From a bacterium (GTDB lineage Bacteria > Omnitrophota > Gorgyraeia > Duberdicusellales > 4484-171), in NCBI GenBank assembly GCA_021796115.1, contig JAJYOP010000015.1:1-41257 (forward strand): 41,257 bases of DNA. Direction: 5' to 3'. Positions 16,274-24,963 of this stretch are shown here, piece by piece. Within the stretch, counting starts at the first letter, position 1; each line of letters starts with the position of its first letter. The position numbers were made by a program, and so were the translations under genes. The notes beneath the pieces were generated by a model. It saw only the letters and a program-made list of their open reading frames with translations, made no database searches and was not told the origin of the DNA.

Positions 16274-17191
16274 ATGGATAAAAAAGAAATAAATTCGCTT
16301 TCGGGATTGCCTATCGCTCAACTAATTTGCCTGGCCGATAAAGTAAGGCGGGAATTTGTCGGTTCAAAGATAGAACTGTGCAATATAATGAACGCGAAAA
16401 GCGGCCTTTGCGGAGAAGATTGTAAATTTTGCGCACAATCCAGCTTTCATGCAACCGGTATTTCGGCCTACCCTCTTAAAGATAAAAAAGAAATGTTCGA
16501 AGCTGCGTTGAGAGCGAAAGATATCGGAGCAAAGAGATTTGATATCGTAACCAGCGGCGATCATCTTTCCGAAAAAGAATTAAGCATAATTTGTGAAGCC
16601 ATACAGGAAATAACCAGTAAAATCGGAATTGCGATGTGCGCTTCGTTAGGTACGCTTGACGAGGTGGCATTTAAATTATTAAAGCAAGCCGGGCTTAGCC
16701 GTTATCACCACAACATCGAGACCTCGCCTTCCTATTTTGCAAAAATTATTACGACCCATAAATTCGAAGACAGAATCAATACGATTAAAGCGGCAAAAAA
16801 ATCAGGCTTAGAAGTTTGCAGCGGCGGTATAATCGGACTTGGCGAAAGCTTAGAAGATAGAATCGAAATGGCGCTTTGTTTAAAAGAATTGAACGTTGAT
16901 TCAGTGCCTTTAAACGTCTTGGTTCCGATAAAAGGTACTCCGCTGGAAAATACTAATGCAATTTCCTGCACCGAGGTTATCAGAACAATAGCCTTATTCA
17001 GGATTATTTTGCAAGATAAAATTATCAAGATAGCTGCAGGAAGGGAGTCGATGCTTAGAGATTTTCAAGCCCTGGCTTTCATGGCCGGAGCAAACGGCAT
17101 GCTTATCGGAGGCTATCTGACGATAAAGGGCAGGGCCTTAGAAGAAGATTACAAATTGCTTAAGGAAATAAACGAGTTATGGCAGAAATAG
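16274..17191 (+). CDS. bioB: Biotin synthase
   Basis: Radical SAM enzyme that inserts sulfur into dethiobiotin, the last step of biotin synthesis. At 305 residues it is near family length. The cluster motif CGEDCKFC gives C46, C50 and C53. The further family motifs CASLG, YHHNIETS, and GGIIGLGES are present, as is a late GRESM (the arginine ligand of the [2Fe-2S] cluster). It opens the biotin operon and overlaps bioF by 13 bases. No clear Shine-Dalgarno precedes it. The [4Fe-4S]/[2Fe-2S] pair fits an anaerobic host. Confidence 0.96.
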   Translation: MDKKEINSLSGLPIAQLICLADKVRREFVGSKIELCNIMNAKSGLCGEDCKFCAQSSFHATGISAYPLKDKKEMFEAALRAKDIGAKRFDIVTSGDHLSEKELSIICEAIQEITSKIGIAMCASLGTLDEVAFKLLKQAGLSRYHHNIETSPSYFAKIITTHKFEDRINTIKAAKKSGLEVCSGGIIGLGESLEDRIEMALCLKELNVDSVPLNVLVPIKGTPLENTNAISCTEVIRTIALFRIILQDKIIKIAAGRESMLRDFQALAFMAGANGMLIGGYLTIKGRALEEDYKLLKEINELWQK

Positions 17192-18330
17192 AAAAATTTT
17201 TAGAAGAAAGAAAAAAAGCCGGACTGTTGCGGCTATTAAGGCCGGCTTCATCCCGCCAATCGGGCAAAGTATTTTTTAATAATAAGGAATATATCGATTT
17301 TTCATCCAATGACTACCTTGGATTGTCAGGCCATCCCAGGCTGAAAGATGCAGCCAAAAAAGCTATAGATAAATTTGGTACCTCGGCTTATGCCTCACGC
17401 CTGCTTAGCGGGGATTTGGAATTGCATCATAAACTGGAAGAAAAAGTAGCTTCTTTTAAAAATAAAGAAGCAGCCCTGGTCTTTAATTCGGGTTATCAGG
17501 CAAATGTAGGGATTATAAATTCGCTCTGTACCAAAGGCGATTGCATATTTTCCGACAGGCTTAACCATGCCAGTATTGTTGATGGCATTATTTTATCCGG
17601 AGCAAAATTATTCCGCTTTAAGCATAATGATTGTAAACACTTGGAAGAATTGCTCGATAAAGAAAGAGGCAAATTTAAAGCAGCCTTGATTATTACCGAA
17701 ACCGTCTTTAGTATGGATGGCGATAAAGCGCCCCTGTCCGAGTTAGTACGCTTTAAAGAAAAATATAATTGTAAAATCCTTGTTGATGAGGCGCATGCGA
17801 CCGGAATATTCGGTAAAACTGGTTCCGGCATGGTTGAAGATGAAAGTCTCCAAGACAAAATAGATTTTATCATGGGCACATTCAGTAAGGCCCTTGCCTC
17901 AAGCGGCGCCTATCTTGCATCTTCCAAAAAAACAATCGATTATTTAATTAATAGCTGCCGCAGCTTCATTTATTCAAGCGCGTTGCCGCCTGTCGTTGCG
18001 GCTTCCAATCTTGCAAGTATTGATTTGATAAAAGAGGAGCCCAACCGGCGCAAAAACCTTCTGGAATCGGCGGATTATTTGCGTAACGCCTTGATAGAAA
18101 AAGGATTTAAGACCCGCGGCGCATCGCAGATAATACCCGTAATCATCGGCGATAATTTTAGGGTGCAAAAATTTGCCCAAATACTGCAGGGAAAAAATTA
18201 CTGGGTCCTGCCGATAAGGCCGCCAACCGTTCCCAGGGATGAAGCGCGGCTCAGGTTTTCATTAACCGTTTATCACGATAAAGAAATTTTACAAAAGCTC
18301 ATCGATGACATTTCCAAAATCAGAATTTAA
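17179..18330 (+). CDS. bioF: 8-amino-7-oxononanoate synthase
   Basis: PLP enzyme of the alpha-oxoamine synthase family. It condenses pimeloyl-ACP (or -CoA) with alanine to give KAPA. Its 383 residues match the family. The PLP lysine is K237 in GTFSKAL; the cofactor-binding DEAHATG (D203, H206) and the SNDYLGLS opening are typical. It overlaps bioB by 13 bases and the following esterase gene by 26 bases, so the three are tightly coupled. Confidence 0.95.
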   Translation: MAEIEKFLEERKKAGLLRLLRPASSRQSGKVFFNNKEYIDFSSNDYLGLSGHPRLKDAAKKAIDKFGTSAYASRLLSGDLELHHKLEEKVASFKNKEAALVFNSGYQANVGIINSLCTKGDCIFSDRLNHASIVDGIILSGAKLFRFKHNDCKHLEELLDKERGKFKAALIITETVFSMDGDKAPLSELVRFKEKYNCKILVDEAHATGIFGKTGSGMVEDESLQDKIDFIMGTFSKALASSGAYLASSKKTIDYLINSCRSFIYSSALPPVVAASNLASIDLIKEEPNRRKNLLESADYLRNALIEKGFKTRGASQIIPVIIGDNFRVQKFAQILQGKNYWVLPIRPPTVPRDEARLRFSLTVYHDKEILQKLIDDISKIRI

Positions 18331-19000
18331 ATTTATCGACAGAGGTTTTAAGGATCTTTTGGTTTTAATTCCCGGCTGGGCGACTGACTCGAGGATCTTT
18401 TCAGGCCTCAACCTTGATTATAACTACTTATTAACGACTTCGCTTTATCCTTTTGATTTCAAAAAGGCGCTCTTTGATAAAATAGAAAAAACGGAAAAAG
18501 TTTCTTTATTCGGCTGGTCTTTAGGCGGGTTTTTAGCGGCTGAATTTGCGCAAGATTATCCGCAAAAAATAAATGAGCTTATTCTGTTAAGCATCCGCGA
18601 GAAGTTTGAAGCGAAGGGCCTCGAAGATATCAAATTGAAACTTAATAAAAATAAAAACACTTATCTTTATAAATTCTATCGCGAATGTTTTTATGGTAAC
18701 GGGGAAGAAGCCTTTAACTGGTTTAAAGAAAATCTTTTAAACGAGTATCTTGAAAAAATCGAACTCAAAGAATTAATTTTCGGGCTCAATTATTTTGCGA
18801 GCACGGCCATTTGCCCCGCAGATTTAATGAGCTTAGCAAAGATAAAAATATTTCATGGAAAAGAAGACCAGATAGTTTCGCTTGAAGAAGCAATCAAAAT
18901 AAAATCTAAAATTCCTCATGCCGAGTTTATTTGCTTGGAAGATGCGGGGCACCTCCCTTTTTTAAGTACGCAATTTAGAAAGTGGTTTTACCATGGATAA
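18305..19000 (+). CDS. Alpha/beta hydrolase, BioH/BioG-type pimeloyl-ACP methyl ester esterase
   Basis: This 231-residue hydrolase has the nucleophile elbow GWSLGG (S72) and the triad partners D188 (GKEDQIV) and H216 (DAGHLPF). PGWATDSRIF near residue 23 fits the oxyanion region of BioH. Its place between bioF and bioC argues that it removes the methyl group that BioC adds, releasing pimeloyl-ACP. Sequence resembles BioH more than BioG but it is shorter than E. coli BioH (256), so no gene symbol is given. Overlap with bioF is 26 bases and with bioC 8 bases. Confidence 0.82.
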   Translation: MTFPKSEFKFIDRGFKDLLVLIPGWATDSRIFSGLNLDYNYLLTTSLYPFDFKKALFDKIEKTEKVSLFGWSLGGFLAAEFAQDYPQKINELILLSIREKFEAKGLEDIKLKLNKNKNTYLYKFYRECFYGNGEEAFNWFKENLLNEYLEKIELKELIFGLNYFASTAICPADLMSLAKIKIFHGKEDQIVSLEEAIKIKSKIPHAEFICLEDAGHLPFLSTQFRKWFYHG

Positions 19001-19757
19001 AAAAGCAATTATCAGAAACTTTTCACGATGTGCTTCGGTCTATGATAAGTACGCGGATATTCAAGAAAATGCTGCGCAGGTACTTCTTGGCCAGATAGGG
19101 GAAGGCAAGATAAATAGAATTTTAGAAATCGGCTGCGGCACAGGAAACTACACCAGGCTTTTAGGCGCCAAGTTTAAAAAAGCAAAAATTAAAGCCGTAG
19201 ACATATCCGCAAGGATGGTTGAAGCCGCCGAAAAAAAATTAAACAATAAACAGATAGAATTTGTCATCGCAGACGCAGAGGCAATGCTTCTCTCGGAGAA
19301 AGCCGATCTTATTACCTCTAACGCTTGTTTCCAGTGGTTTAGCGATTTAGAGAAAGCTCTCAAAGTTTATTACGATTTACTTAATAAAAACGGTATTATT
19401 TCTTTTTCTATCTTTGGGCCAAACACCTTCCGTGAATTGAATACGGCATTAAACTGCGTGCTAAAAGGCGCAAACGTTACCGCCAAAGGATTTTTAACCA
19501 AAGAGGAAATAAATTTTATGATGAAAAAGTTTTTCCGGGATATATCTATAAAAGAAATTGAATATAAACAAACTCATAATTGCCTTAAAGATTTGCTGAA
19601 AAAAATAAAATATACCGGCGCGCAAAGCAATTCTTTTAACGGAAAAAAATATTTTACCCATCGAACATTAAAAAAAATAGAGGACGCTTATTTAGACAAA
19701 TTTAAGCGGATTAAAGCAACCTATCAAATTTTATTCGTTAGCGGTAAAAAAATATGA
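18993..19757 (+). CDS. bioC: Malonyl-ACP O-methyltransferase
   Basis: SAM-dependent methyltransferase that caps malonyl-ACP so fatty-acid synthase can extend it to a pimeloyl chain. 254 residues. The BioC-type N-terminus (FSRCASVYDKYADIQ) is followed by the SAM motif EIGCGTGNYT and by SNACFQWF, a hallmark stretch of BioC. It overlaps the esterase gene by 8 bases and its stop codon lies in the left end of the hairpin element before bioD. Confidence 0.92.
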   Translation: MDKKAIIRNFSRCASVYDKYADIQENAAQVLLGQIGEGKINRILEIGCGTGNYTRLLGAKFKKAKIKAVDISARMVEAAEKKLNNKQIEFVIADAEAMLLSEKADLITSNACFQWFSDLEKALKVYYDLLNKNGIISFSIFGPNTFRELNTALNCVLKGANVTAKGFLTKEEINFMMKKFFRDISIKEIEYKQTHNCLKDLLKKIKYTGAQSNSFNGKKYFTHRTLKKIEDAYLDKFKRIKATYQILFVSGKKI

Positions 19758-19862
19758 ACCCCGTCTTTCCAAAACAAACTATGCTTATCAGTAAGATATG
19801 GAAAGGTTGGGGTAAAACAAAGGTTTACTAGAAAAATGTTTAAAAAAGGAAGGGCGGGGTGA
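19755..19862 (+). repeat. Operon-internal palindromic element supplying the bioD start region
   Basis: TGAACCCCGTCTTTCC (19755-19770) is mirrored by GGAAGGGCGGGGTGA (19848-19862), and partly by GGAAAGGTTGGGGT (19800-19813). The right end contains the bioD ribosome binding site and its GTG start. The ends resemble the GACCCCGTTCTTTTAC core of structured element C, and a similar design precedes mlaF. Confidence 0.6.
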
Positions 19863-20554
19863 AGGCTATATTTGTTACCGGGACAGACACCAATACCGGC
19901 AAAACCGTAATTACCGGGCTCTTGGCACGGTATATTTCTGAAAAAAATAAACGCGTTGTAACCCAAAAATGGATAGAAACAGGCTCAAGGAATGGTTATT
20001 CCTGCGATGCTGGAAGGCACCTTAAGATTATGAAAAAAAACCGGCCGTATCTTGAAAAATACTTGCCTCTGATTGCGCCTTACGTTTTTAGAAATGCCTG
20101 TTCGCCGCACCTGTCATCGAGGATGGAAAATAAAAAAATCAGTGCCGGAAAAATAAAAAAAAGTTTTAAATTGTTATCCGGGAAATTTGATTTTGTAATC
20201 GTAGAAGGAACCGGAGGACTCCTCGTCCCTTTTGATGAGAAAAAATTAATCGTCGAGATTGTAAAAGATTTAAAATTACCGGTATTGGTAGTGGCGCAAA
20301 ATAAATTAGGAACGATTAACCACACTTTGCTTACTATCGAAGCGCTTAAACAAAGAAAAATAAAAATTTTAGGTATAGTATTTAACGGTTCGCCCGATAG
20401 CCAGGGGATAGTTATTAAAGATAATCCAAGAATAATAAAAAAATTTACTAATACGGAAATCTTTGGTACGCTGCCCTGGTCAAATGACGATAAAAAGCTC
20501 GATAAAAGTTTTTCCCTCATTGGCAATAAAATATGGAAAAAAATAGCAAAATAA
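19859..20554 (+). CDS. bioD: Dethiobiotin synthetase
   Basis: ATP-dependent carboxylase that closes the ureido ring of dethiobiotin. 231 residues. The P-loop GTDTNTGKT (residues 7-15), the catalytic lysine in TQKWIETG and EGTGGLLVP match the family. Start is GTG at 19859 with AAGGAAGG upstream; the start lies inside the right arm of a palindrome, which could expose or hide it. It overlaps bioA by 22 bases. Confidence 0.93.
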   Translation: MKAIFVTGTDTNTGKTVITGLLARYISEKNKRVVTQKWIETGSRNGYSCDAGRHLKIMKKNRPYLEKYLPLIAPYVFRNACSPHLSSRMENKKISAGKIKKSFKLLSGKFDFVIVEGTGGLLVPFDEKKLIVEIVKDLKLPVLVVAQNKLGTINHTLLTIEALKQRKIKILGIVFNGSPDSQGIVIKDNPRIIKKFTNTEIFGTLPWSNDDKKLDKSFSLIGNKIWKKIAK

Positions 20555-21891
20555 AGAACTGGATTGACAGGGATTTGAAATATATCTGGCATCCGTTTAC
20601 GCAGATGAAAGATTGCCTTGCTCTGCCTCCAATTTTTCTTGAGCGGGCAAAAGGAATTAAGCTTTATGACGCAAAAGGCAGGTTTTATTACGATACTATT
20701 TCAAGCTGGTGGTCGAATGTCCATGGGCATAACCATCCTAAAATAAAAAAAGCGATAACTGGACAACTTTCCCGTCTCGAACACGTTTTATTTGCCGGCT
20801 TTACCCACAAAAGCGCGATTTTGACAGCGGAAAAACTGATTGCCATAACTCCGAAGCACCTTACGAAGATATTTTTTTCTGATAATGGCTCAACCGCTGT
20901 GGAGGTAGCGCTTAAAATGTCTTTCCAGTATTGGAAAAATACCGGTAAGAGCGCGAAACATAAATTTATCTCGCTGGATGCCGGCTATCATGGCGATACG
21001 GTTGGCGCGATGAGTGTCAGCGGGCTGAATCTCTTTAACAGAGTGTTTGCGCCTTTGTTTTTTAAAACCTTTAAAGTTCCCACGCCATATTGCTACCGGT
21101 GCCCGATGAAAAAACAGCGAGCTACGTGTAAACTAGAGTGCACAAAGCCGCTGGAAGATATATTAAGCAACAAGAAAGACGAAATCAGCGCGATGATTAT
21201 CGAGCCGCTAGTTCTTGCCGCCGGCGGAATGATTATCTACCCTCCTGAGTATTTAAAACGGGTTGATGAATTAACCAAAAAATATAATGTTCATTTAATC
21301 CTTGATGAGGTTGCTACCGGTTTTGGCCGGACCGGCAAGATGTTTGCGTCCGAATACACAAACATAAAGGCGGATTTTATGTGCCTTTCCAAAGGCATAA
21401 CCTCCGGTTATCTTCCTTTAGGGGCTACGCTTACAACCGATAAAATATACAAGGCTTTTTACGCCGACTATGCCCAAAAGAAAACCTTTTATCACGGCCA
21501 CACTTATACCGCCAACCCGCTTTCCTGCCAGGCCGCGCTGGCAAGTTTAGAAATCTTTGAAGAAGAACAGACTTTGAAAAAAATAAAAAAATTAATCCCG
21601 GTATTCCATAAAGAAATGGAAAAATTCAGAAATTTGAAAATAGTAGGTGATGTCAGGTATATTGGTTTGATTGGAGTGGTAGAATTGGTTAAGGACAGGA
21701 AAAGCAAGGCGCCGTTTGACGAAAAAGAACGCATCGGGCTTAAAATTTATCAAGAAGGGTTGAAACGTAATTTAATCCTCAGGCCTTTAGGCAACATAAT
21801 ATATTTTTATCTGCCGTTGTGCATAAAAAAAGGCGAGGTTATTGATATTTTGGGCCGCGCCTATAAAATTATCCAAAAAACAACTATTTAA
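20533..21891 (+). CDS. bioA: Adenosylmethionine-8-amino-7-oxononanoate aminotransferase
   Basis: Class III PLP aminotransferase that makes DAPA from KAPA using SAM as amino donor. 452 residues. WHPFTQM (19-25), SSWWSNVHGH, the cofactor LDEVATGFGRTG and the PLP lysine K287 in LSKGITSGYLPLG identify it as BioA rather than another class III enzyme. A four-cysteine insert (C187-x2-C190-x8-C199-x3-C203) could bind a metal. It overlaps bioD by 22 bases and is the last clear biotin gene. Confidence 0.95.
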   Translation: MEKNSKIKNWIDRDLKYIWHPFTQMKDCLALPPIFLERAKGIKLYDAKGRFYYDTISSWWSNVHGHNHPKIKKAITGQLSRLEHVLFAGFTHKSAILTAEKLIAITPKHLTKIFFSDNGSTAVEVALKMSFQYWKNTGKSAKHKFISLDAGYHGDTVGAMSVSGLNLFNRVFAPLFFKTFKVPTPYCYRCPMKKQRATCKLECTKPLEDILSNKKDEISAMIIEPLVLAAGGMIIYPPEYLKRVDELTKKYNVHLILDEVATGFGRTGKMFASEYTNIKADFMCLSKGITSGYLPLGATLTTDKIYKAFYADYAQKKTFYHGHTYTANPLSCQAALASLEIFEEEQTLKKIKKLIPVFHKEMEKFRNLKIVGDVRYIGLIGVVELVKDRKSKAPFDEKERIGLKIYQEGLKRNLILRPLGNIIYFYLPLCIKKGEVIDILGRAYKIIQKTTI

Positions 21892-21912
21892 GGCAACAAG
21901 AAAATCTCAAGA

Positions 21913-22917
21913 ATGGAAAAAATTAAAGCAGTAGCGCTTTTATCCGGCGGCCTTGACAGCACCCTGGCGGCGAATTTAATCAAAGAACAGGGTATTGAGA
22001 TCGTTGTTCTTAACATTAAAACTTCTTTTTGCCTCTGCGACCGGCATTCATCAACCGGTTGCAGCAACGAAGCCTTTAAAGTGGCTCGCGATTTAGGCTT
22101 GGAAATAAAGATAATTAATGCAACTGCGGAAATTTTAGAAATCATAAAAAACCCCAAACACGGGTTCGGCTCTCATATGAATCCCTGTATAGATTGCCGG
22201 ATTCTCACTTTCCGTAAGGCCAAAGAATTAATGCAGGAAATCGGCGCAAAATTTGTTATAACCGGCGAGGTTCTTGGTCAGCGTCCGATGTCACAACGAA
22301 AAGATGCGATAATAGCAATCGAGAAAGAATCGGGCCTTCTAGGTTTGGTTTTGCGGCCTTTGTCGGCAAAACTTCTTCCCGAGACAATACCGGAAAAAAA
22401 TGGCTGGGTTTCACGCGCTAAGTTATTGGATTTTAGCGGCCGCAGCCGCAGCCCGCAGATAGCTTTAGCAAAATTGTTTGAAATCAAAGATTATCCCTGT
22501 TCTGCCGGAGGTTGTCTTTTAACCGATGCCGGGTTTTCAAGAAGAATCAATGATCTTCTCTGGCACTCTGAATTGGAGATGAAAAATATCGAGTTATTAA
22601 AAATAGGCAGACATTTCAGGATTTCCAAAAAAACAAAATTGATCGTGGCAAGAAACGAAAAAGAGGGCGAAAGGCTTATTGGCCTTGCCAGAGCAGGAGA
22701 TGCTATCTTTGAGCCAAAAGAATTACCCGGGCCCACTGCAATTCTAAGAGGCAACTTCGAAGAGAAAGTAAAATTAATCTCGGCTCAAATTGTTGCAAAA
22801 TATACCAATCCCACCCAAGAAGTTAAAATCGCAATAAAAACCATGCCTCAACTCAAGGAAGAAGTAATTTCCGTTAAAGCTAGCAACGAAGAAGAACTAA
22901 AAGAATATCTCATCTAA
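21913..22917 (+). CDS. PP-loop ATPase, MnmA/ThiI-like tRNA thiolation type with NFACT-R-like C-terminus
   Basis: This 334-residue protein carries the PP-loop SGGLDS (11-16), NPCIDC (C92, C95) as in MnmA, and YPCSAGGCLL (C196, C201). The last third (IGRHFRISKKTKLIVARNEKE..., then PGPTAILRG) resembles the NFACT-R/DUF814 domain that follows such PP-loops in some anaerobes. It probably adenylates an RNA base or another substrate for sulfur transfer. It starts 21 bases after bioA, so it may belong to the biotin transcript; a link to BioB sulfur supply is only a guess. Confidence 0.72.
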   Translation: MEKIKAVALLSGGLDSTLAANLIKEQGIEIVVLNIKTSFCLCDRHSSTGCSNEAFKVARDLGLEIKIINATAEILEIIKNPKHGFGSHMNPCIDCRILTFRKAKELMQEIGAKFVITGEVLGQRPMSQRKDAIIAIEKESGLLGLVLRPLSAKLLPETIPEKNGWVSRAKLLDFSGRSRSPQIALAKLFEIKDYPCSAGGCLLTDAGFSRRINDLLWHSELEMKNIELLKIGRHFRISKKTKLIVARNEKEGERLIGLARAGDAIFEPKELPGPTAILRGNFEEKVKLISAQIVAKYTNPTQEVKIAIKTMPQLKEEVISVKASNEEELKEYLI

Positions 22918-22933
22918 TTTTTTTCAATTACCC

Positions 22934-22961
22934 TTGACATCCCTTTTATAAGGTATACAAT
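22934..22961 (+). promoter_or_regulatory. Sigma70-type promoter of the Ehr operon
   Basis: TTGACA (22934-22939), 16 bases, TACAAT (22956-22961). This is nearly the same layout as the HU promoter. The transcript leader (about 145 bases) holds two hairpins: 22978-23026 and 23068-23088. Confidence 0.75.
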
Positions 22962-22977
22962 ATTTCAATTTTTTATC

Positions 22978-23026
22978 CGCCTTCGCCCTTCGTTAGGCTA
23001 TTGATAGCCACGATGGGCTTCGGCGG
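22978..23026. repeat. CCGCCTTCGCC-type hairpin repeat in the Ehr leader
   Basis: CCGCCTTCGCCC and GGGCTTCGGCGG pair around an inner GGCTAT-TG-ATAGCC hairpin. A further AAAGCCT/AGGCTTT hairpin lies at 23068-23088. It resembles dispersed intergenic repeats; regulation is possible but not shown. Confidence 0.5.
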
Positions 23027-23112
23027 GATGTTACTGTATGGATAACTGGTGTTCCATTGGACCGCAAAAAGCCTCGATTTAAGGCTTTAAATATATAATC
23101 CATAAAAAACCG

Positions 23113-24948
23113 ATGTTAAATTTATTCAATACCAGTATAGCTTTTTTGCTTGACCCTTTATCTTTTTTTTTCGTATTTACTATCCTTTTGATTTCTCTTG
23201 CCTCGGCGATTTATTCCGTCGGTTATTTGCAAGGCGAATATTCATTAAGAAAGAGGCTGTACGGGTGGGTACTGTTTGCGGCTTTCATTGTTTCTATGCT
23301 TTTTGTCGTAACCGTTAACAACGCGCTTATTTTTCTTATTTCCTGGGAAGCGATGTCGCTTCTCTCGTATTTTCTGGTTATCTTTGATCAGAAAAACGAG
23401 AAATCAATTTCTGCAGGAATAATTTACCTGGTCATGACCCACATCGGAACGGCTTTTATCATCGCCAGCTTTTTAATCATGTATAAATATTCCGGATCTT
23501 TTGATTTTGCAGCAATAAAAGCTGCTTGCCAGAACATACCGGTTTTTACGAAAAATTTAGTTTTCATATTTTTACTGATTGGCTTTGGCACCAAGGCCGG
23601 CATTGTGCCATTGCACATCTGGCTTCCTTACGCGCATCCGCAGGCGCCAAGCCACATTTCAAGCTTAATGAGCGGCGTAATGATTAAAACCGCAATTTAC
23701 GGCATTATCAGGTTTATTATTTTTATTTTGGGCATCGAAAGTTTATGGTGGGGGAATTTAATCCTCATCATTGCGATTATTTCCTGCCTGGTTGGAGTCA
23801 TTTACGCGCTCATGGAGCATGATTTAAAAAAACTGCTTGCCTACCACAGTGTAGAAAATATAGGAATAATTCTTTTGGGTATCGGCGCTTCAATGGTTTT
23901 TATAAAACTTAAACTCACTGTTTTAGCCGTGCTTGCACTTTCTGTGGGGCTTTATCATTTGATTAATCACGCGATTTTTAAAGGCCTGTTATTTTTATGC
24001 GCCGGCAGTGTCTACAAAGCAACTGGGACAGGCGATATGGAAAAGTTTGGAGGCTTAATTAAAAAAATGCCCCAAACAGCCTTGGCCTTTCTTTTCGGCG
24101 CCATGGCGATATCTGCGCTTCCGCCGCTAAACGGTTTTGTCAGCGAATGGCTGACACTTCAGGTATTTTTTATCGGCGCCTTCAGCGTTTCCAGCGGGCT
24201 TAAAATTTTCTTTGCGATCTGCGCTTCGTTGCTTGCTTTAACCGGCGGCCTTGCCGCAAGCTGCTTCGTCAAGGCCTTTGGCATAACTTTTCTTGCTATG
24301 CCCCGGAGTGCCAAAGCCAAAGAGGCTGTGGAAGCCGGCCTTTCGATGAAGATTGGGATGTTTTTCTTAGCCTTTTTTACTGTAGTGTTTGGCTTAGGCG
24401 CGGCAGTAGTTTTTAAAATACTGGCGAAAGTCAGCCAAAGCGTTTTGGCCGGGGAATTGGCGCCGATAAATTTCAGTCTTAACAATTTTACCATCAATAT
24501 CCAGGAAGGTAATTTTGTTTATCTTTCCGTGCCGCAAATCGCTTTAATCCTTGCAATAATATTGCTGATTACGGCAACATTGATTTATCTTTTCACCGGC
24601 AAGGTAAAAAAATACGGCACTTGGAATTGCGGATATTATAAGTTAACCCCGCGCAATGAATATACGGCTACAGCATTTTCCAAACCTTTCCGGATTGCTT
24701 TTGGATTTTTCCTTAAACCGTACCGCAAGACCGAAAAATTGAGGGAATCTTTTTACCATGTTAAAACTTTTAAATACGAAACGCACACCACCTCGATATT
24801 CCAGGAATATATCTATAAGCCGATATTAGCGTTTACTTTTGGTTCAGCACGGTTTATACGCAAGATTCAGCCGGGGAGCATTCATTTGTATATTGCCTAT
24901 ATTTTCGCAACCATAGTTGCATTGATCGTTTTGATCAAAATATTTTAA
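23113..24948 (+). CDS. HyfB-like proton-antiporter subunit (NuoL/MrpA family)
   Basis: This 611-residue membrane protein of about 14 to 16 helices belongs to the proton-pumping antiporter-like family. WEAMSLLSYF (conserved TM5 glutamate), GFGTKAGIVPLHIWLPYAHP and the HIGTAF and HSVENIGII histidines/lysines match HyfB. It is the first gene of a six-gene unit (HyfB-C-E-F-G-I order) and is expected to couple electron transfer to ion movement. A HyfD-like subunit is absent. Because the large subunit lacks NiFe ligands, it is better called an Ehr-type subunit. Confidence 0.88.
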   Translation: MLNLFNTSIAFLLDPLSFFFVFTILLISLASAIYSVGYLQGEYSLRKRLYGWVLFAAFIVSMLFVVTVNNALIFLISWEAMSLLSYFLVIFDQKNEKSISAGIIYLVMTHIGTAFIIASFLIMYKYSGSFDFAAIKAACQNIPVFTKNLVFIFLLIGFGTKAGIVPLHIWLPYAHPQAPSHISSLMSGVMIKTAIYGIIRFIIFILGIESLWWGNLILIIAIISCLVGVIYALMEHDLKKLLAYHSVENIGIILLGIGASMVFIKLKLTVLAVLALSVGLYHLINHAIFKGLLFLCAGSVYKATGTGDMEKFGGLIKKMPQTALAFLFGAMAISALPPLNGFVSEWLTLQVFFIGAFSVSSGLKIFFAICASLLALTGGLAASCFVKAFGITFLAMPRSAKAKEAVEAGLSMKIGMFFLAFFTVVFGLGAAVVFKILAKVSQSVLAGELAPINFSLNNFTINIQEGNFVYLSVPQIALILAIILLITATLIYLFTGKVKKYGTWNCGYYKLTPRNEYTATAFSKPFRIAFGFFLKPYRKTEKLRESFYHVKTFKYETHTTSIFQEYIYKPILAFTFGSARFIRKIQPGSIHLYIAYIFATIVALIVLIKIF

Positions 24949-24963
24949 CCTTAAAGAGACAAA

